A program made the position numbers and the translations under genes. From assembly GCF_947492965.1 (NCBI RefSeq), contig NZ_CANLOZ010000006.1:186001-250000 (forward strand): 64,000 nucleotides of DNA, read 5' to 3'. This DNA comes from an uncultured Aquimarina sp. (GTDB taxonomy: Bacteria > Bacteroidota > Bacteroidia > Flavobacteriales > Flavobacteriaceae). This document shows, in pieces, positions 28,477-36,926 of this stretch (the stretch's first letter is position 1; every line of letters begins with the position of its first letter). Below the pieces are notes generated by a model. The model worked only from the letters and a program-made list of their open reading frames with translations, was not told the origin of the DNA and did not search any database.

Positions 28477-29158
28477 TCTCGCAATCATACCTGCCAGAGG
28501 TGGAAGCAAACGTATTCCTGGAAAAAACATAAAACCATTTCTAGGCAAGCCTATTATTGCTTATTCTATAGAAGCTGCAATAGATTCAGGTTTGTTTGAA
28601 GAGGTTATGGTGTCTACCGATAACCCTGAAATAGCTCAGATTGCTCGGGAGTGCGGGGCCGAGGTTCCTTTTCTAAGAAGCAAGAACAATGCAGATGATT
28701 TTGCTACAATTGCAGATGTAGTGAGCGAAGTAATTGATGCCTACAATGCTAAAGGAAGAGAGTTTGATAAAATTTGTTGTATTCTTCCAACAGCACCTTT
28801 TGTAAATAGCAAAAAACTTAAGATTGGACTTAAGGAATTAGTCTCAAAAAAACTGGATTCAGTATTTCCCGTTATTCCTTTTTCCTATCCAATTCAAAGA
28901 AGCCTTGAGTTTGTTGGAGATAACATAAATATGGTTTGGCAGAAGTATCTTACTACAAGATCTCAGGACCTACCTACGCGTTTTCATGATTCAGGACAAT
29001 ACTATTGGGTTAAAACCCAAGCTTTTTTAAAGGAAAAAGCACTTTTTTTAAGAAATTCTGGAGCTATTGTGATTTCCGAAATTGAAGCACAGGACATTGA
29101 TACCGAAACAGATTGGAAATTAGCAGAAGTAAAATATCAGTTAATTCTTGAAAAATGA
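28469..29158 (+). CDS. pseF: Pseudaminic acid cytidylyltransferase
   Basis: 229 residues of the CMP-sugar synthetase family, with the CTP-binding IIPARGGSKRIPGKNIKPF at the N-terminus, VMVSTDNPEIA, FLRSKNNADD and CCILPTAPFV. It activates pseudaminic acid with CTP, giving CMP-Pse for glycosyl transfer. It overlaps pseC by 8 bases and pseG by 4, so these genes are probably translationally coupled. Assignment to Pse over other nonulosonates rests on the surrounding pathway genes. Confidence 0.93.
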   Translation: MSSLAIIPARGGSKRIPGKNIKPFLGKPIIAYSIEAAIDSGLFEEVMVSTDNPEIAQIARECGAEVPFLRSKNNADDFATIADVVSEVIDAYNAKGREFDKICCILPTAPFVNSKKLKIGLKELVSKKLDSVFPVIPFSYPIQRSLEFVGDNINMVWQKYLTTRSQDLPTRFHDSGQYYWVKTQAFLKEKALFLRNSGAIVISEIEAQDIDTETDWKLAEVKYQLILEK

Positions 29159-30168
29159 AAAAAAGAATACTCTTTAGAGCAGACGGAAACAAAGCAACCG
29201 GTTTAGGCCACCTATACCGGTTGTTTGCTGTAGTAGAAATGCTAAAAGATCATTTTGATTGTATGTACCTTACAAGAACCTCTTCGACTATAAAAGTCAT
29301 TCCGGAAGAGTATAACTTGAAATTAATAGATAACAATATATCTATTCAAGAAGAACCAAGTTGGCTTGCCAAACAATTCAAACCAGAAGAATCTATTATA
29401 ATCGCAGACGGATACCAATTTGATTCGTCATATCAAAAATTAATAAAAGCACTTCAGTTTACATTGGTTTATATTGATGATCTCGCAAAAGAACACATGC
29501 ATGCAGACTTAGTAATCAATCACTCACCTGCTATAAATATTGCCGATTTTAGGGATTCTGGATATACAAACTATGCATTGGGAACAAAATATGCTTTGCT
29601 AAGGCCTTCTTTTTTAGCGGCTGCAAAAGAAGAAAGAATAATAGAACGTGTAGAAAAAGCATTTGTGTGTTTTGGAGGAGCTGATAAATTAAACCTTTCT
29701 TTAAAAACTGTAAAAGCACTTCTACAAATAGGACAAATACAGGAAATTCATATAGTTTTAGGAGCTGCGTACAAATACAAAGATATTTACGAATTAGCTG
29801 AACAACACTTGTCAAGGGTTTATTTGCATTTTAATTTATCGGAAGAAGAACTGATCTCTTTGATGAGATCTTGTAACTTTGCAGTTGCTCCGACCAGTAC
29901 AATATTATACGAACTCTGTTGTGTAAAAATGCCAATTCTTGGAGGGTATTTTGTAGATAATCAAAAACTTATCTACAAGGGGTTTAAAGAGAAAGCAGCT
30001 ATATTTCCCGCAGGAGACTTTACTAATTGGGAAATTACAGATTTCAAAAAGAGCATAAATCGCATTTTAAAACGGAAAAGTTATGATTATAACTTAAATG
30101 CTCAAAAAGAATTATTTGATTCAAAAATTAACGAAAGATTTATAACTAGGATTAAGGAATTATGCTAA
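29155..30168 (+). CDS. pseG: UDP-2,4-diacetamido-2,4,6-trideoxy-beta-L-altropyranose hydrolase
   Basis: 337 residues. The start ILFRADGNKATGLGHLYRL is the PseG signature with the catalytic-loop histidine, and the MurG-like C-terminal half includes VCFGGADKLN and APTSTILYELCC. It removes UDP from the amino-sugar nucleotide before condensation with phosphoenolpyruvate. In some bacteria PseG is fused to PseH; here it is not, and the next gene is a formyltransferase. It overlaps that gene by 7 bases. Confidence 0.92.
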   Translation: MKKRILFRADGNKATGLGHLYRLFAVVEMLKDHFDCMYLTRTSSTIKVIPEEYNLKLIDNNISIQEEPSWLAKQFKPEESIIIADGYQFDSSYQKLIKALQFTLVYIDDLAKEHMHADLVINHSPAINIADFRDSGYTNYALGTKYALLRPSFLAAAKEERIIERVEKAFVCFGGADKLNLSLKTVKALLQIGQIQEIHIVLGAAYKYKDIYELAEQHLSRVYLHFNLSEEELISLMRSCNFAVAPTSTILYELCCVKMPILGGYFVDNQKLIYKGFKEKAAIFPAGDFTNWEITDFKKSINRILKRKSYDYNLNAQKELFDSKINERFITRIKELC

Positions 30169-31043
30169 AATTAGGGATACTTTGTAGTGGTGGACTTGGG
30201 TATAAAACTTTGCAGAAAATTTGCAAACGTTATATAGTTGCTTTTGTGTTAACTGATAAAAAATCTGGTCAAATAATTGAATTTTGTGAAATCAACAAAA
30301 TACCATATTATGCAGGAAACCCCAGAAACGGTAAAGGGTTTGATTTTATTAAAAATATAAATATTGATGTAATCATTTCTGTAAATTATTTATTTTTAAT
30401 AGAAGAAGACATCATACTACATCCTAAAAAACTAATTTTTAATGTGCATGGATCTTTGTTGCCTAAATATAGAGGTAGAACCCCTCATGTTTGGGCAATA
30501 ATTAATAACGAAAAGGAAGCAGGAATCACAGCTCATAAAATCGATGTAGGCTGCGATACTGGAGCCATTATTGATCAGACCATTGTGCCAATAGAGGAAA
30601 ATGATACCGGAGCAACAATACTATCTAAGTATGCCGATCAATATTTTCCATTAATTAAGAAAGTATTGGTCAAATTGGAGAACGGAAGTATTGAATTCAA
30701 ACAACAAGATGATTCCAAAGCAACATATTTCGGAAAAAGGGTGCCAGAAGATGGAGAGATTAATTGGAATTGGCAAAAAGAACGAATAAGAAACTGGGTG
30801 AGAGCTCAAGCAGATCCATATCCTGGCGCATTTACGTTTTATGAAGGCGTAAAAGTAATTATAGACAAAATTAGCTATAGTGATATTGGATTTGAATACC
30901 AAGACGAGAATGGGACTATAATTCGGTCAGATTATAAGCTAGTTGTAAAAACACCTAACGGAGCTGTAGAATTAGAAGACGTGAGAACTGACAATATAAT
31001 TTTTATAAAAGGAAAAAAACTAGGAAATGAAAATAGGAAATAA
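30162..31043 (+). CDS. Formyltransferase-family enzyme, likely sugar N-formyltransferase of the Pse pathway
   Basis: 293 residues related to methionyl-tRNA and sugar formyltransferases. The catalytic triad is visible: N94 and H96 in NVHGSLLPKYRGR and D132 in GCDTGA. The C-terminal part (about 205-290) resembles the FMT C-terminal barrel. These enzymes use N10-formyltetrahydrofolate. It lies exactly between pseG and pseI, overlapping both, where the acetyltransferase PseH would be expected, and no GNAT-type PseH is seen in the window. The inference is that it formylates the C4 amine made by PseC, giving a 7-N-formyl pseudaminic acid. Family is firm; substrate is inferred. Confidence 0.85.
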   Translation: MLKLGILCSGGLGYKTLQKICKRYIVAFVLTDKKSGQIIEFCEINKIPYYAGNPRNGKGFDFIKNINIDVIISVNYLFLIEEDIILHPKKLIFNVHGSLLPKYRGRTPHVWAIINNEKEAGITAHKIDVGCDTGAIIDQTIVPIEENDTGATILSKYADQYFPLIKKVLVKLENGSIEFKQQDDSKATYFGKRVPEDGEINWNWQKERIRNWVRAQADPYPGAFTFYEGVKVIIDKISYSDIGFEYQDENGTIIRSDYKLVVKTPNGAVELEDVRTDNIIFIKGKKLGNENRK

Positions 31044-32076
31044 AACTATTGGAGGAAACAACCCATGTTTTATCATAGCCGAGTTATCAGCTAATCATAA
31101 TGGCGATTTTGAAGTAGCTGTCGAAACAATTAAAGCAGCCAAAAGAACAGGAGCGGATGCAATAAAATTGCAAACATATACCCCAGATACGCTTACAATA
31201 GATTGTGATAATGAGCATTTTCGAATCGAAGGAGGAACCTTGTGGGATGGAAAAACGTTGTATGAGCTATATGGAGAAGCATATACTCCTTGGGAATGGC
31301 ACCAAAAGTTGTTTCAGGTTGCAGAAGAAGAAGGATTAATATGCTTTTCATCTCCTTTTGATCATACGGCAGTTGATTTCCTTGAAAAATTTGACGTCCC
31401 TGCGTATAAAATAGCCTCTTTTGAAATTCAGGATATTCCTTTAATCAAATATGCGGCATCAAAAGGGAAACCTATTATTATTTCTACTGGTATAGCAACT
31501 GAAGAAGATGTACGTTTGGCCGTTGAAACTTGTAAAGCAGAAGGTAATAATGATATTATTCTGTTAAAATGCACATCATCTTATCCCGCACCATTAGAAT
31601 TGGCAAATCTCAATACAATTCCTGATATAAAAAAAAGATTTAATGTCGAAGTTGGATTTAGCGATCATACATACGGTTCTTTGGCTCCGGCTATTGCTAC
31701 TACACTTGGAGCTAAAGTGATCGAGAAACACTTTATTTTGAATAAGTCCATTGGCGGACCTGATGCTGATTTTTCTTTAGATGAGAACGAATTTACAGAA
31801 ATGGTTAATGCGGTTAGAAATACCGAAAAGATGTTAGGGGTTGCAACCTACCAACTTTCAGAAAAAGTAAAGAAAAATAGAAAGTTCGCTCGTTCTTTGT
31901 TTGTAGTTGAAGATGTAAAAAAAGGAGATATTATTTCTGAGAAGAATATAAGATCCATTCGTCCCGGATATGGACTGCACCCAAAATATTATGAGAGTCT
32001 TTTAAATAAAACTTTTAGCAAAGATGTCAAAAAGGGACAACCATTAAGTTTAAATATGATTAAAAAAGAATTATAA
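31027..32076 (+). CDS. pseI: Pseudaminic acid synthase
   Basis: 349 residues of the NeuB/PseI family: FIIAELSANHNGDFEVA, the TIM-barrel segments KLQTYTPDTLTID, CFSSPFDHTAVDFLE, LLKCTSSYPAP and VGFSDHTYGS, and a C-terminal SAF (antifreeze-like) domain from about residue 285. TPDTLTID and GGTLWDGKTLYELY favour PseI over NeuB. It condenses the 6-deoxy-altrose derivative with phosphoenolpyruvate. It overlaps the formyltransferase gene by 17 bases, which supports their joint role. Confidence 0.94.
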   Translation: MKIGNKTIGGNNPCFIIAELSANHNGDFEVAVETIKAAKRTGADAIKLQTYTPDTLTIDCDNEHFRIEGGTLWDGKTLYELYGEAYTPWEWHQKLFQVAEEEGLICFSSPFDHTAVDFLEKFDVPAYKIASFEIQDIPLIKYAASKGKPIIISTGIATEEDVRLAVETCKAEGNNDIILLKCTSSYPAPLELANLNTIPDIKKRFNVEVGFSDHTYGSLAPAIATTLGAKVIEKHFILNKSIGGPDADFSLDENEFTEMVNAVRNTEKMLGVATYQLSEKVKKNRKFARSLFVVEDVKKGDIISEKNIRSIRPGYGLHPKYYESLLNKTFSKDVKKGQPLSLNMIKKEL

Positions 32077-32080
32077 TTGT

Positions 32081-33409
32081 ATGAAACTACTTTTTTTAGA
32101 AAATCGATACAAAACCCATTTTTTTGAAGAGGTCGTAAAAGACCTTATTGAAAAACATGACATTTTTTGGATTGTTCAAAATCCACAATTTACTCCCAAA
32201 ATTGGAGAAACAAACATAATTCCTTTTCCAAATGCCAAATCAAATTATTCACCGAAGGATTCTGTTAACATAGAATATGATAAAATTATCAAATCGGACA
32301 GACAAGTAAATTTCTTTGAAAAAAAAGACAAATCATTTTTTTATTACTATGCTGATCAGATTGACAAATGTATTTCAGAAATTAGACCTGATTTTGTTTT
32401 TGGAGAATCAACTGCATTTCATGAGTTGTTAGCTATAGAGGTCTGTAAACAAAGAAACATAACGTATCTAAACCCATCTTCTTGCCGGTATCCTTCAGGA
32501 AGGTTTTCGTTTTATAAATATGATACCTTGGCACCTTATTTGGGTTCAGAAGATGTGTTGCCAAAAGATGAAGCTTTGAGTATTATAGACGGGATTGTCA
32601 ATAAAAAGTCTGTTCCCGATTATATGAAAAGGGTATCAATGTCAAAGACAAAAATTCTTAAAGACAAGGCCAAGAAAATTACTTCCTTTATCAGTGGAGA
32701 AAAATACAACACACCAAACCCATTAGTCAAGTATAAGATAGAGAAGTCAAAAAAACAAAATATTGATACCTGGGAATCCTCTGCAATTTCAGGAGTAAAA
32801 AAGAATAATACATTTAAAGTATTGTACCCTTTGCAAATGCAACCAGAAGCTAATATTGATGTATGGGGGAGAAAATGGAGGAATCAATCTGATTTGATTA
32901 GAAAAATTATTGACTATCTACCAGAGAACTGTGATCTGTATGTAAAACCAAATCCAAAATCAAAATATGAATTATCAGACGAACTCGTCGATATATGTCA
33001 AAAGGGTCAAAGAATCATACAGCTAGGCCACGCGGTAAAAATGCAAGACGTGTTTAACCAAGTGGATATGATCATAACGGTAACTGGTACAATTGCAATA
33101 GAAAGTATTTTAGCAAATAAACCCGTGATCACTCTAATTAGAACATTAAACAATGACTCTGATAACTGTCTGTTTTTGAACGAAATTTCTGAATTAACAG
33201 ATATCGTTGCTATGGTTAAGGAAAACGAATTTCCTAAAAGTTCTATCGATGAAAGGCTAGATTTTATTAATATGTTAAATCAAAAAAGCTTTAAGGGAAT
33301 TGTATCTGACCCTTTTAGCGATCCTAAATGCTTGGAAAAAAGTAATATTCAAAATATAGTTAAAGCATTTAACCTGATCTTTCAAAACCAAGAACCTCAA
33401 AAATACTGA
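32081..33409 (+). CDS. Capsule-export/KpsS-like glycosyltransferase candidate
   Basis: 442 residues without signal peptide or membrane helix. The C-terminal half resembles capsule polysaccharide biosynthesis proteins of the KpsS/LipB type (LYPLQMQPEANIDVWG, about residues 248-263; DLYVKPNPKSKYEL; then TVTGTIAIESILANKPVI, about 345-362), which are GT-B-like sugar transferases, several of them acting with CMP-activated acidic sugars. It lies 4 bases after pseI at the end of the pse run. It is therefore a good candidate for the transferase that uses the CMP-pseudaminic acid made here; that is inference. A weak hairpin with T-tract follows. Confidence 0.6.
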   Translation: MKLLFLENRYKTHFFEEVVKDLIEKHDIFWIVQNPQFTPKIGETNIIPFPNAKSNYSPKDSVNIEYDKIIKSDRQVNFFEKKDKSFFYYYADQIDKCISEIRPDFVFGESTAFHELLAIEVCKQRNITYLNPSSCRYPSGRFSFYKYDTLAPYLGSEDVLPKDEALSIIDGIVNKKSVPDYMKRVSMSKTKILKDKAKKITSFISGEKYNTPNPLVKYKIEKSKKQNIDTWESSAISGVKKNNTFKVLYPLQMQPEANIDVWGRKWRNQSDLIRKIIDYLPENCDLYVKPNPKSKYELSDELVDICQKGQRIIQLGHAVKMQDVFNQVDMIITVTGTIAIESILANKPVITLIRTLNNDSDNCLFLNEISELTDIVAMVKENEFPKSSIDERLDFINMLNQKSFKGIVSDPFSDPKCLEKSNIQNIVKAFNLIFQNQEPQKY

Positions 33410-33416
33410 TTGGATT

Positions 33417-33440
33417 TTTGATTAAAAAAATCAATTTTTT
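33417..33440 (+). terminator. Weak candidate terminator after the pse genes
   Basis: TTGATT (33418-33423) pairs with AATCAA (33429-33434), followed by six T. The stem is short and AT-rich. Confidence 0.4.
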
Positions 33441-33494
33441 GCAATATTTCGGAATTGAGAGCTTGATAATTTTAATGATAAACCTGTTTTAGGA

Positions 33495-35297
33495 ATGTAT
33501 TTAACTTTTAAAAACAACGATGAAACCTTCCTTTTTGAAAAAATAAATTTCAAAGACTTCTTTTTATATTATAAGATCGAAGAAAAAGAAATTTTCTTCG
33601 AAAATGAGACTTTATGCCTTTTTCTTAAAACAAATTATTCTGAAAATTATATTAACTCCGTATTATCTAACCAAGAAGATGTTACCATTGAGATTATAGA
33701 AAAATCTTTTGAAAAAGATGGTGTTTGGATTATAATTAATAAAAAAGATAAAAAAATTAGATTAGGTAGAGATCTATCTGGCTTAGGCACCATTTATTTT
33801 CACATCGAAGAAAACAATAGTGTTCACATTAGCACAAATGTTCATGATATAGCTCACAAAAAAAGTAAATGTTTAAACTCAGAGGCTGTATATCAATTGC
33901 TATATTTTGATTACTTATGGGATGGTCAAACGATATATGAAAATATTGATCAACTAAAAATAGGTGGCAGATTAGAAATTGAAAAGGATTTTAAAACGTT
34001 ATCCTATAATTTTTCTCAACCAGAAATCATTGAGGATGAAAATAACCTTACCGAAGAAGAAAATATTCGTCAATTAAGACAAGAAATTGTAAAAGCTCAT
34101 AAAAAATATGTAAACAATCATAATGTAGTTTTTCTTTCGGGAGGCATAGATTCGGTAGCAATGTTAATTGCCATCGATGATATAACTGATAAGAGTAGTA
34201 TAGAAAACCATTCATTTAAGGTTAAAGGAACCACTCAGGATGAAACTGTTTATGCAAAAAGTATTGCAGATCACCTAAATGTAAAATTATCGATAATTGA
34301 AAGAGACTTAAGTAGTGAAATTAATGAAGAAGTATTCAGGGAAAATATTTTTAAAATGAATAATCCATATCCCGGAATGTGGATTTTTGGTAATCAAGTT
34401 TCTTCTGATAGCTATAGAACTTATTTTGCAGGACAAGATACAAGACTCCATACTCCGGCATTAAATTGGTTAGATTCAATCGCGTTTTCCATATTTATCA
34501 TTTCGAAAAAAGGTTTGAAGCCGTTATTTTCAATAATTGATATTTTATTATTTCCATTACAAAAACTATTTGACACTTTACATAAAAGAAAACAAACCCC
34601 TAATAAGATCTTTTTGGGTTTAAAAAGAACACTTTATCTGTTTAATATTAAAAAATATTTAAAATTGGTATACTTTAAAGTGGATCCTGCAAATTTACAA
34701 GCTTATGGATTACCAACAGAAGGGTTTAAGGATGTTTTTGAAAAGTATGACCTCAATTTGAAGAAAATCAAAAATAAAAGAACACTGTATAACAAAGTAG
34801 TTTCAAAAAAATGGATTGAACAATACGTTAATGATATGCGATATATGATAGATATGGTAGATCTGCAAGGGGGTAAGTTAGCAATGCCTTTTTACGACAT
34901 GAACTTAGCTAATTTTTCTGCAACAATACCTTTTAATTTATCTATTAAAACGATGAAAGGAAAATCTCAGTTTGGTGATGAAAATAGTGTGATTAATAAA
35001 TATGTATTGCGAGAAGCTTTGGTTGATAAAATTGATAAAAAGACCTACTTAAGATCTAAAGCGGTTTCTAGAACAGGTCATTTAATATTTAACCAAGGGC
35101 TAGATATTATTTTAAGATCTATAATCAAGCAAGATATTGGAACAAGTGACTCATTTGTTAAAGAATACAAGCTTGAGTCTTTTCTAAAACGATTTCTAAC
35201 TAACGAAGATGAATGGATAATGACTGACGACAAATATTTGCTAAAGGTATATTACACCTGTTGTCTAATTTGTTATCAAAATCATCTAAAGTCATAA
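33495..35297 (+). CDS. Asparagine-synthase-like ATP-pyrophosphatase protein
   Basis: 600 residues. The synthetase half carries the PP-loop SGGIDS at residues 215-220 and the later GQD motif. The N-terminal ~190 residues resemble the class II glutaminase fold (KIRLGRDLSGLGTIYF, VHISTNVHDIA). They begin MYLTFKN and lack the catalytic Cys2, so glutamine hydrolysis through that domain is not expected. Such proteins in polysaccharide loci often amidate uronic or other sugar carboxylates; ammonia source and substrate are unknown here. It stands between the pse genes and a PhyH-like gene, 35 bases from the latter. Family is clear; role is inferred. Confidence 0.78.
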   Translation: MYLTFKNNDETFLFEKINFKDFFLYYKIEEKEIFFENETLCLFLKTNYSENYINSVLSNQEDVTIEIIEKSFEKDGVWIIINKKDKKIRLGRDLSGLGTIYFHIEENNSVHISTNVHDIAHKKSKCLNSEAVYQLLYFDYLWDGQTIYENIDQLKIGGRLEIEKDFKTLSYNFSQPEIIEDENNLTEEENIRQLRQEIVKAHKKYVNNHNVVFLSGGIDSVAMLIAIDDITDKSSIENHSFKVKGTTQDETVYAKSIADHLNVKLSIIERDLSSEINEEVFRENIFKMNNPYPGMWIFGNQVSSDSYRTYFAGQDTRLHTPALNWLDSIAFSIFIISKKGLKPLFSIIDILLFPLQKLFDTLHKRKQTPNKIFLGLKRTLYLFNIKKYLKLVYFKVDPANLQAYGLPTEGFKDVFEKYDLNLKKIKNKRTLYNKVVSKKWIEQYVNDMRYMIDMVDLQGGKLAMPFYDMNLANFSATIPFNLSIKTMKGKSQFGDENSVINKYVLREALVDKIDKKTYLRSKAVSRTGHLIFNQGLDIILRSIIKQDIGTSDSFVKEYKLESFLKRFLTNEDEWIMTDDKYLLKVYYTCCLICYQNHLKS

Positions 35298-35332
35298 GCA
35301 AGTTCTACAATTCTTAAAACTATTGTGATATT

Positions 35333-36121
35333 ATGAATATAATTAAAAAAATAAAAATTAGATTGATGCGAATTTTTACAATTTTTTCTTGGACAAGAAA
35401 ATTAGCTCTATCTATATTGAAAATAGGGAATAGAAACCCTAACAAAACGTATGTTAACGACGATTTATCATATGAGTCTGGTAAAATAATAAATCAGTTA
35501 GTAGAAAACGGACATAGTGATTTAATAAGTATAGGTGAGAGTAAGTTGGAAAAAATAATCGATTATGCCAATGAAATAGATTATCTTGATATAGACTCAA
35601 AAAAGCCTTATAAAATAGATTATTCTAGCCCAACTAAGCCTGGAAAAGGGCTTTGGTATAGTAATGATAAAGTAATATCCTGTGAACAAATTGAACAAAT
35701 TGTTTATGATAAAAATAATGTTGAAATTGCTCGTAAATATTTAGGCGTTGAACCTAAAATAAAAGATGTAAGAATGTGGTGGTCTTTTCCTAAAACAGAA
35801 AACAAATCGACAAGTCTTTATGGGTTTCATTATGATATTGATGCATATAAATTTTTGAAACTTTTTATTTACATCACAGATGTTGATTCTGAAACAGGAC
35901 CTCATGTAATTATTTCGAACACTCATAAAAGAAAAACAATCTTTGAGAAATATAATAGAAGACTTACGGATAAAATGGTTGAAGAAAGGTTTAATAAAGA
36001 AAGGATAAAAGTAATGACAGGTAAGTCTGGAGAGGGTTTTTTTGAGGATACATTTTGTTATCATAAAGGTACTTCTCCTTTAAAGCCAAGATTAATTCTT
36101 CAAATTGAATATTCAACATAA
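35333..36121 (+). CDS. PhyH-like Fe(II)/2-oxoglutarate dioxygenase candidate
   Basis: 262 residues, cytosolic. The iron ligand pattern can be read as H166-x-D168 in GFHYDID with distal H244 in CYHKGTSPL, and R253 nine residues further as the expected 2-oxoglutarate-binding residue. KLFIYITDVDSETGPHVII matches the beta-strand core of phytanoyl-CoA-dioxygenase-like proteins. The likely role is oxidation of a sugar or a lipid-linked intermediate, inferred only from its place in the glycan locus. It precedes an acyltransferase gene by 4 bases. Confidence 0.72.
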   Translation: MNIIKKIKIRLMRIFTIFSWTRKLALSILKIGNRNPNKTYVNDDLSYESGKIINQLVENGHSDLISIGESKLEKIIDYANEIDYLDIDSKKPYKIDYSSPTKPGKGLWYSNDKVISCEQIEQIVYDKNNVEIARKYLGVEPKIKDVRMWWSFPKTENKSTSLYGFHYDIDAYKFLKLFIYITDVDSETGPHVIISNTHKRKTIFEKYNRRLTDKMVEERFNKERIKVMTGKSGEGFFEDTFCYHKGTSPLKPRLILQIEYST

Positions 36122-36125
36122 AAAG

Positions 36126-36926
36126 ATGATGGAAAAAAAGTCTATTTCGAAAAATATCTCATTAAGAAGTATTCTAAACCTTTGGTTTGGATTATTACCT
36201 TTTTCGTTTATTCGTGTTTTCTTCTTGAGATTGGCGGGGAATAAGATTTCGTTTAGTGCAAAAATAGGATGGGGAGTATATTTGGCAGATGAAATAATTT
36301 TACATCAAAACGCAAGAATAAAAACATTCAATTTTTTTAGGGTAAATAAAATTGAACTTTCTAAAAATAGTTTTATTAAAGGATTAAATTATTTTAAAGG
36401 GCCATTTGATATAGAATTAGGAGAGGAAAGCGGAATAGGTAGACAAAATAAATTTCGTAGATCATACTATCCCTTTATTTACGATAAATCCCTAATAAAG
36501 CTTGGGTATCACACATTTATTACAAGCAACAATTTTTTTGATTTAACGAAAAGTATAAAGTTTGGTGATAATTCACAATTAGGGGGAACAGATAGTCAAT
36601 TTTGGACTCATGGATATTTTCATGAAAGTAATGGTAAAGGTCGTATAAGAATTGACGGAGAAATTCAAATAGGCGATAATGTTTATATAGGTTCAAGATG
36701 CGTTTTTAATCCTGGCATAACAGTCATGAATAGTATTAATATTGGTAGCAATTCGGTGGTGTCTAAAGATTTAAAGGAAGAAGGAATGTATGTTAGTCAA
36801 CCGTTAAGATTTAGAAATGTTCACATAGATGATATTAAATCTAAATACTCTGAAATAGATTTTTCTGATTTGAAAGAAATAGTATATGAAAAAGATTCAT
36901 ATAAGTCCAAGTTTAAGAATAAATAA
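36126..36926 (+). CDS. Left-handed beta-helix acyltransferase (WcaF/LbH type)
   Basis: 266 residues from the ATG at 36126; a second ATG follows directly at 36129, and the open frame reaches back to a TTG inside the preceding gene. Hexapeptide-repeat sequence (IQIGDNVYIGSRCVFNPG, INIGSNSVVSKD) near residues 180-225 marks the left-handed beta-helix of O- or N-acyltransferases, with a histidine in FWTHGYFH as a possible catalytic residue. It probably acetylates a sugar of the glycan. The N-terminal hydrophobic patch is short. The following wzy-like gene starts 41 bases before this stop. Confidence 0.8.
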   Translation: MMEKKSISKNISLRSILNLWFGLLPFSFIRVFFLRLAGNKISFSAKIGWGVYLADEIILHQNARIKTFNFFRVNKIELSKNSFIKGLNYFKGPFDIELGEESGIGRQNKFRRSYYPFIYDKSLIKLGYHTFITSNNFFDLTKSIKFGDNSQLGGTDSQFWTHGYFHESNGKGRIRIDGEIQIGDNVYIGSRCVFNPGITVMNSINIGSNSVVSKDLKEEGMYVSQPLRFRNVHIDDIKSKYSEIDFSDLKEIVYEKDSYKSKFKNK

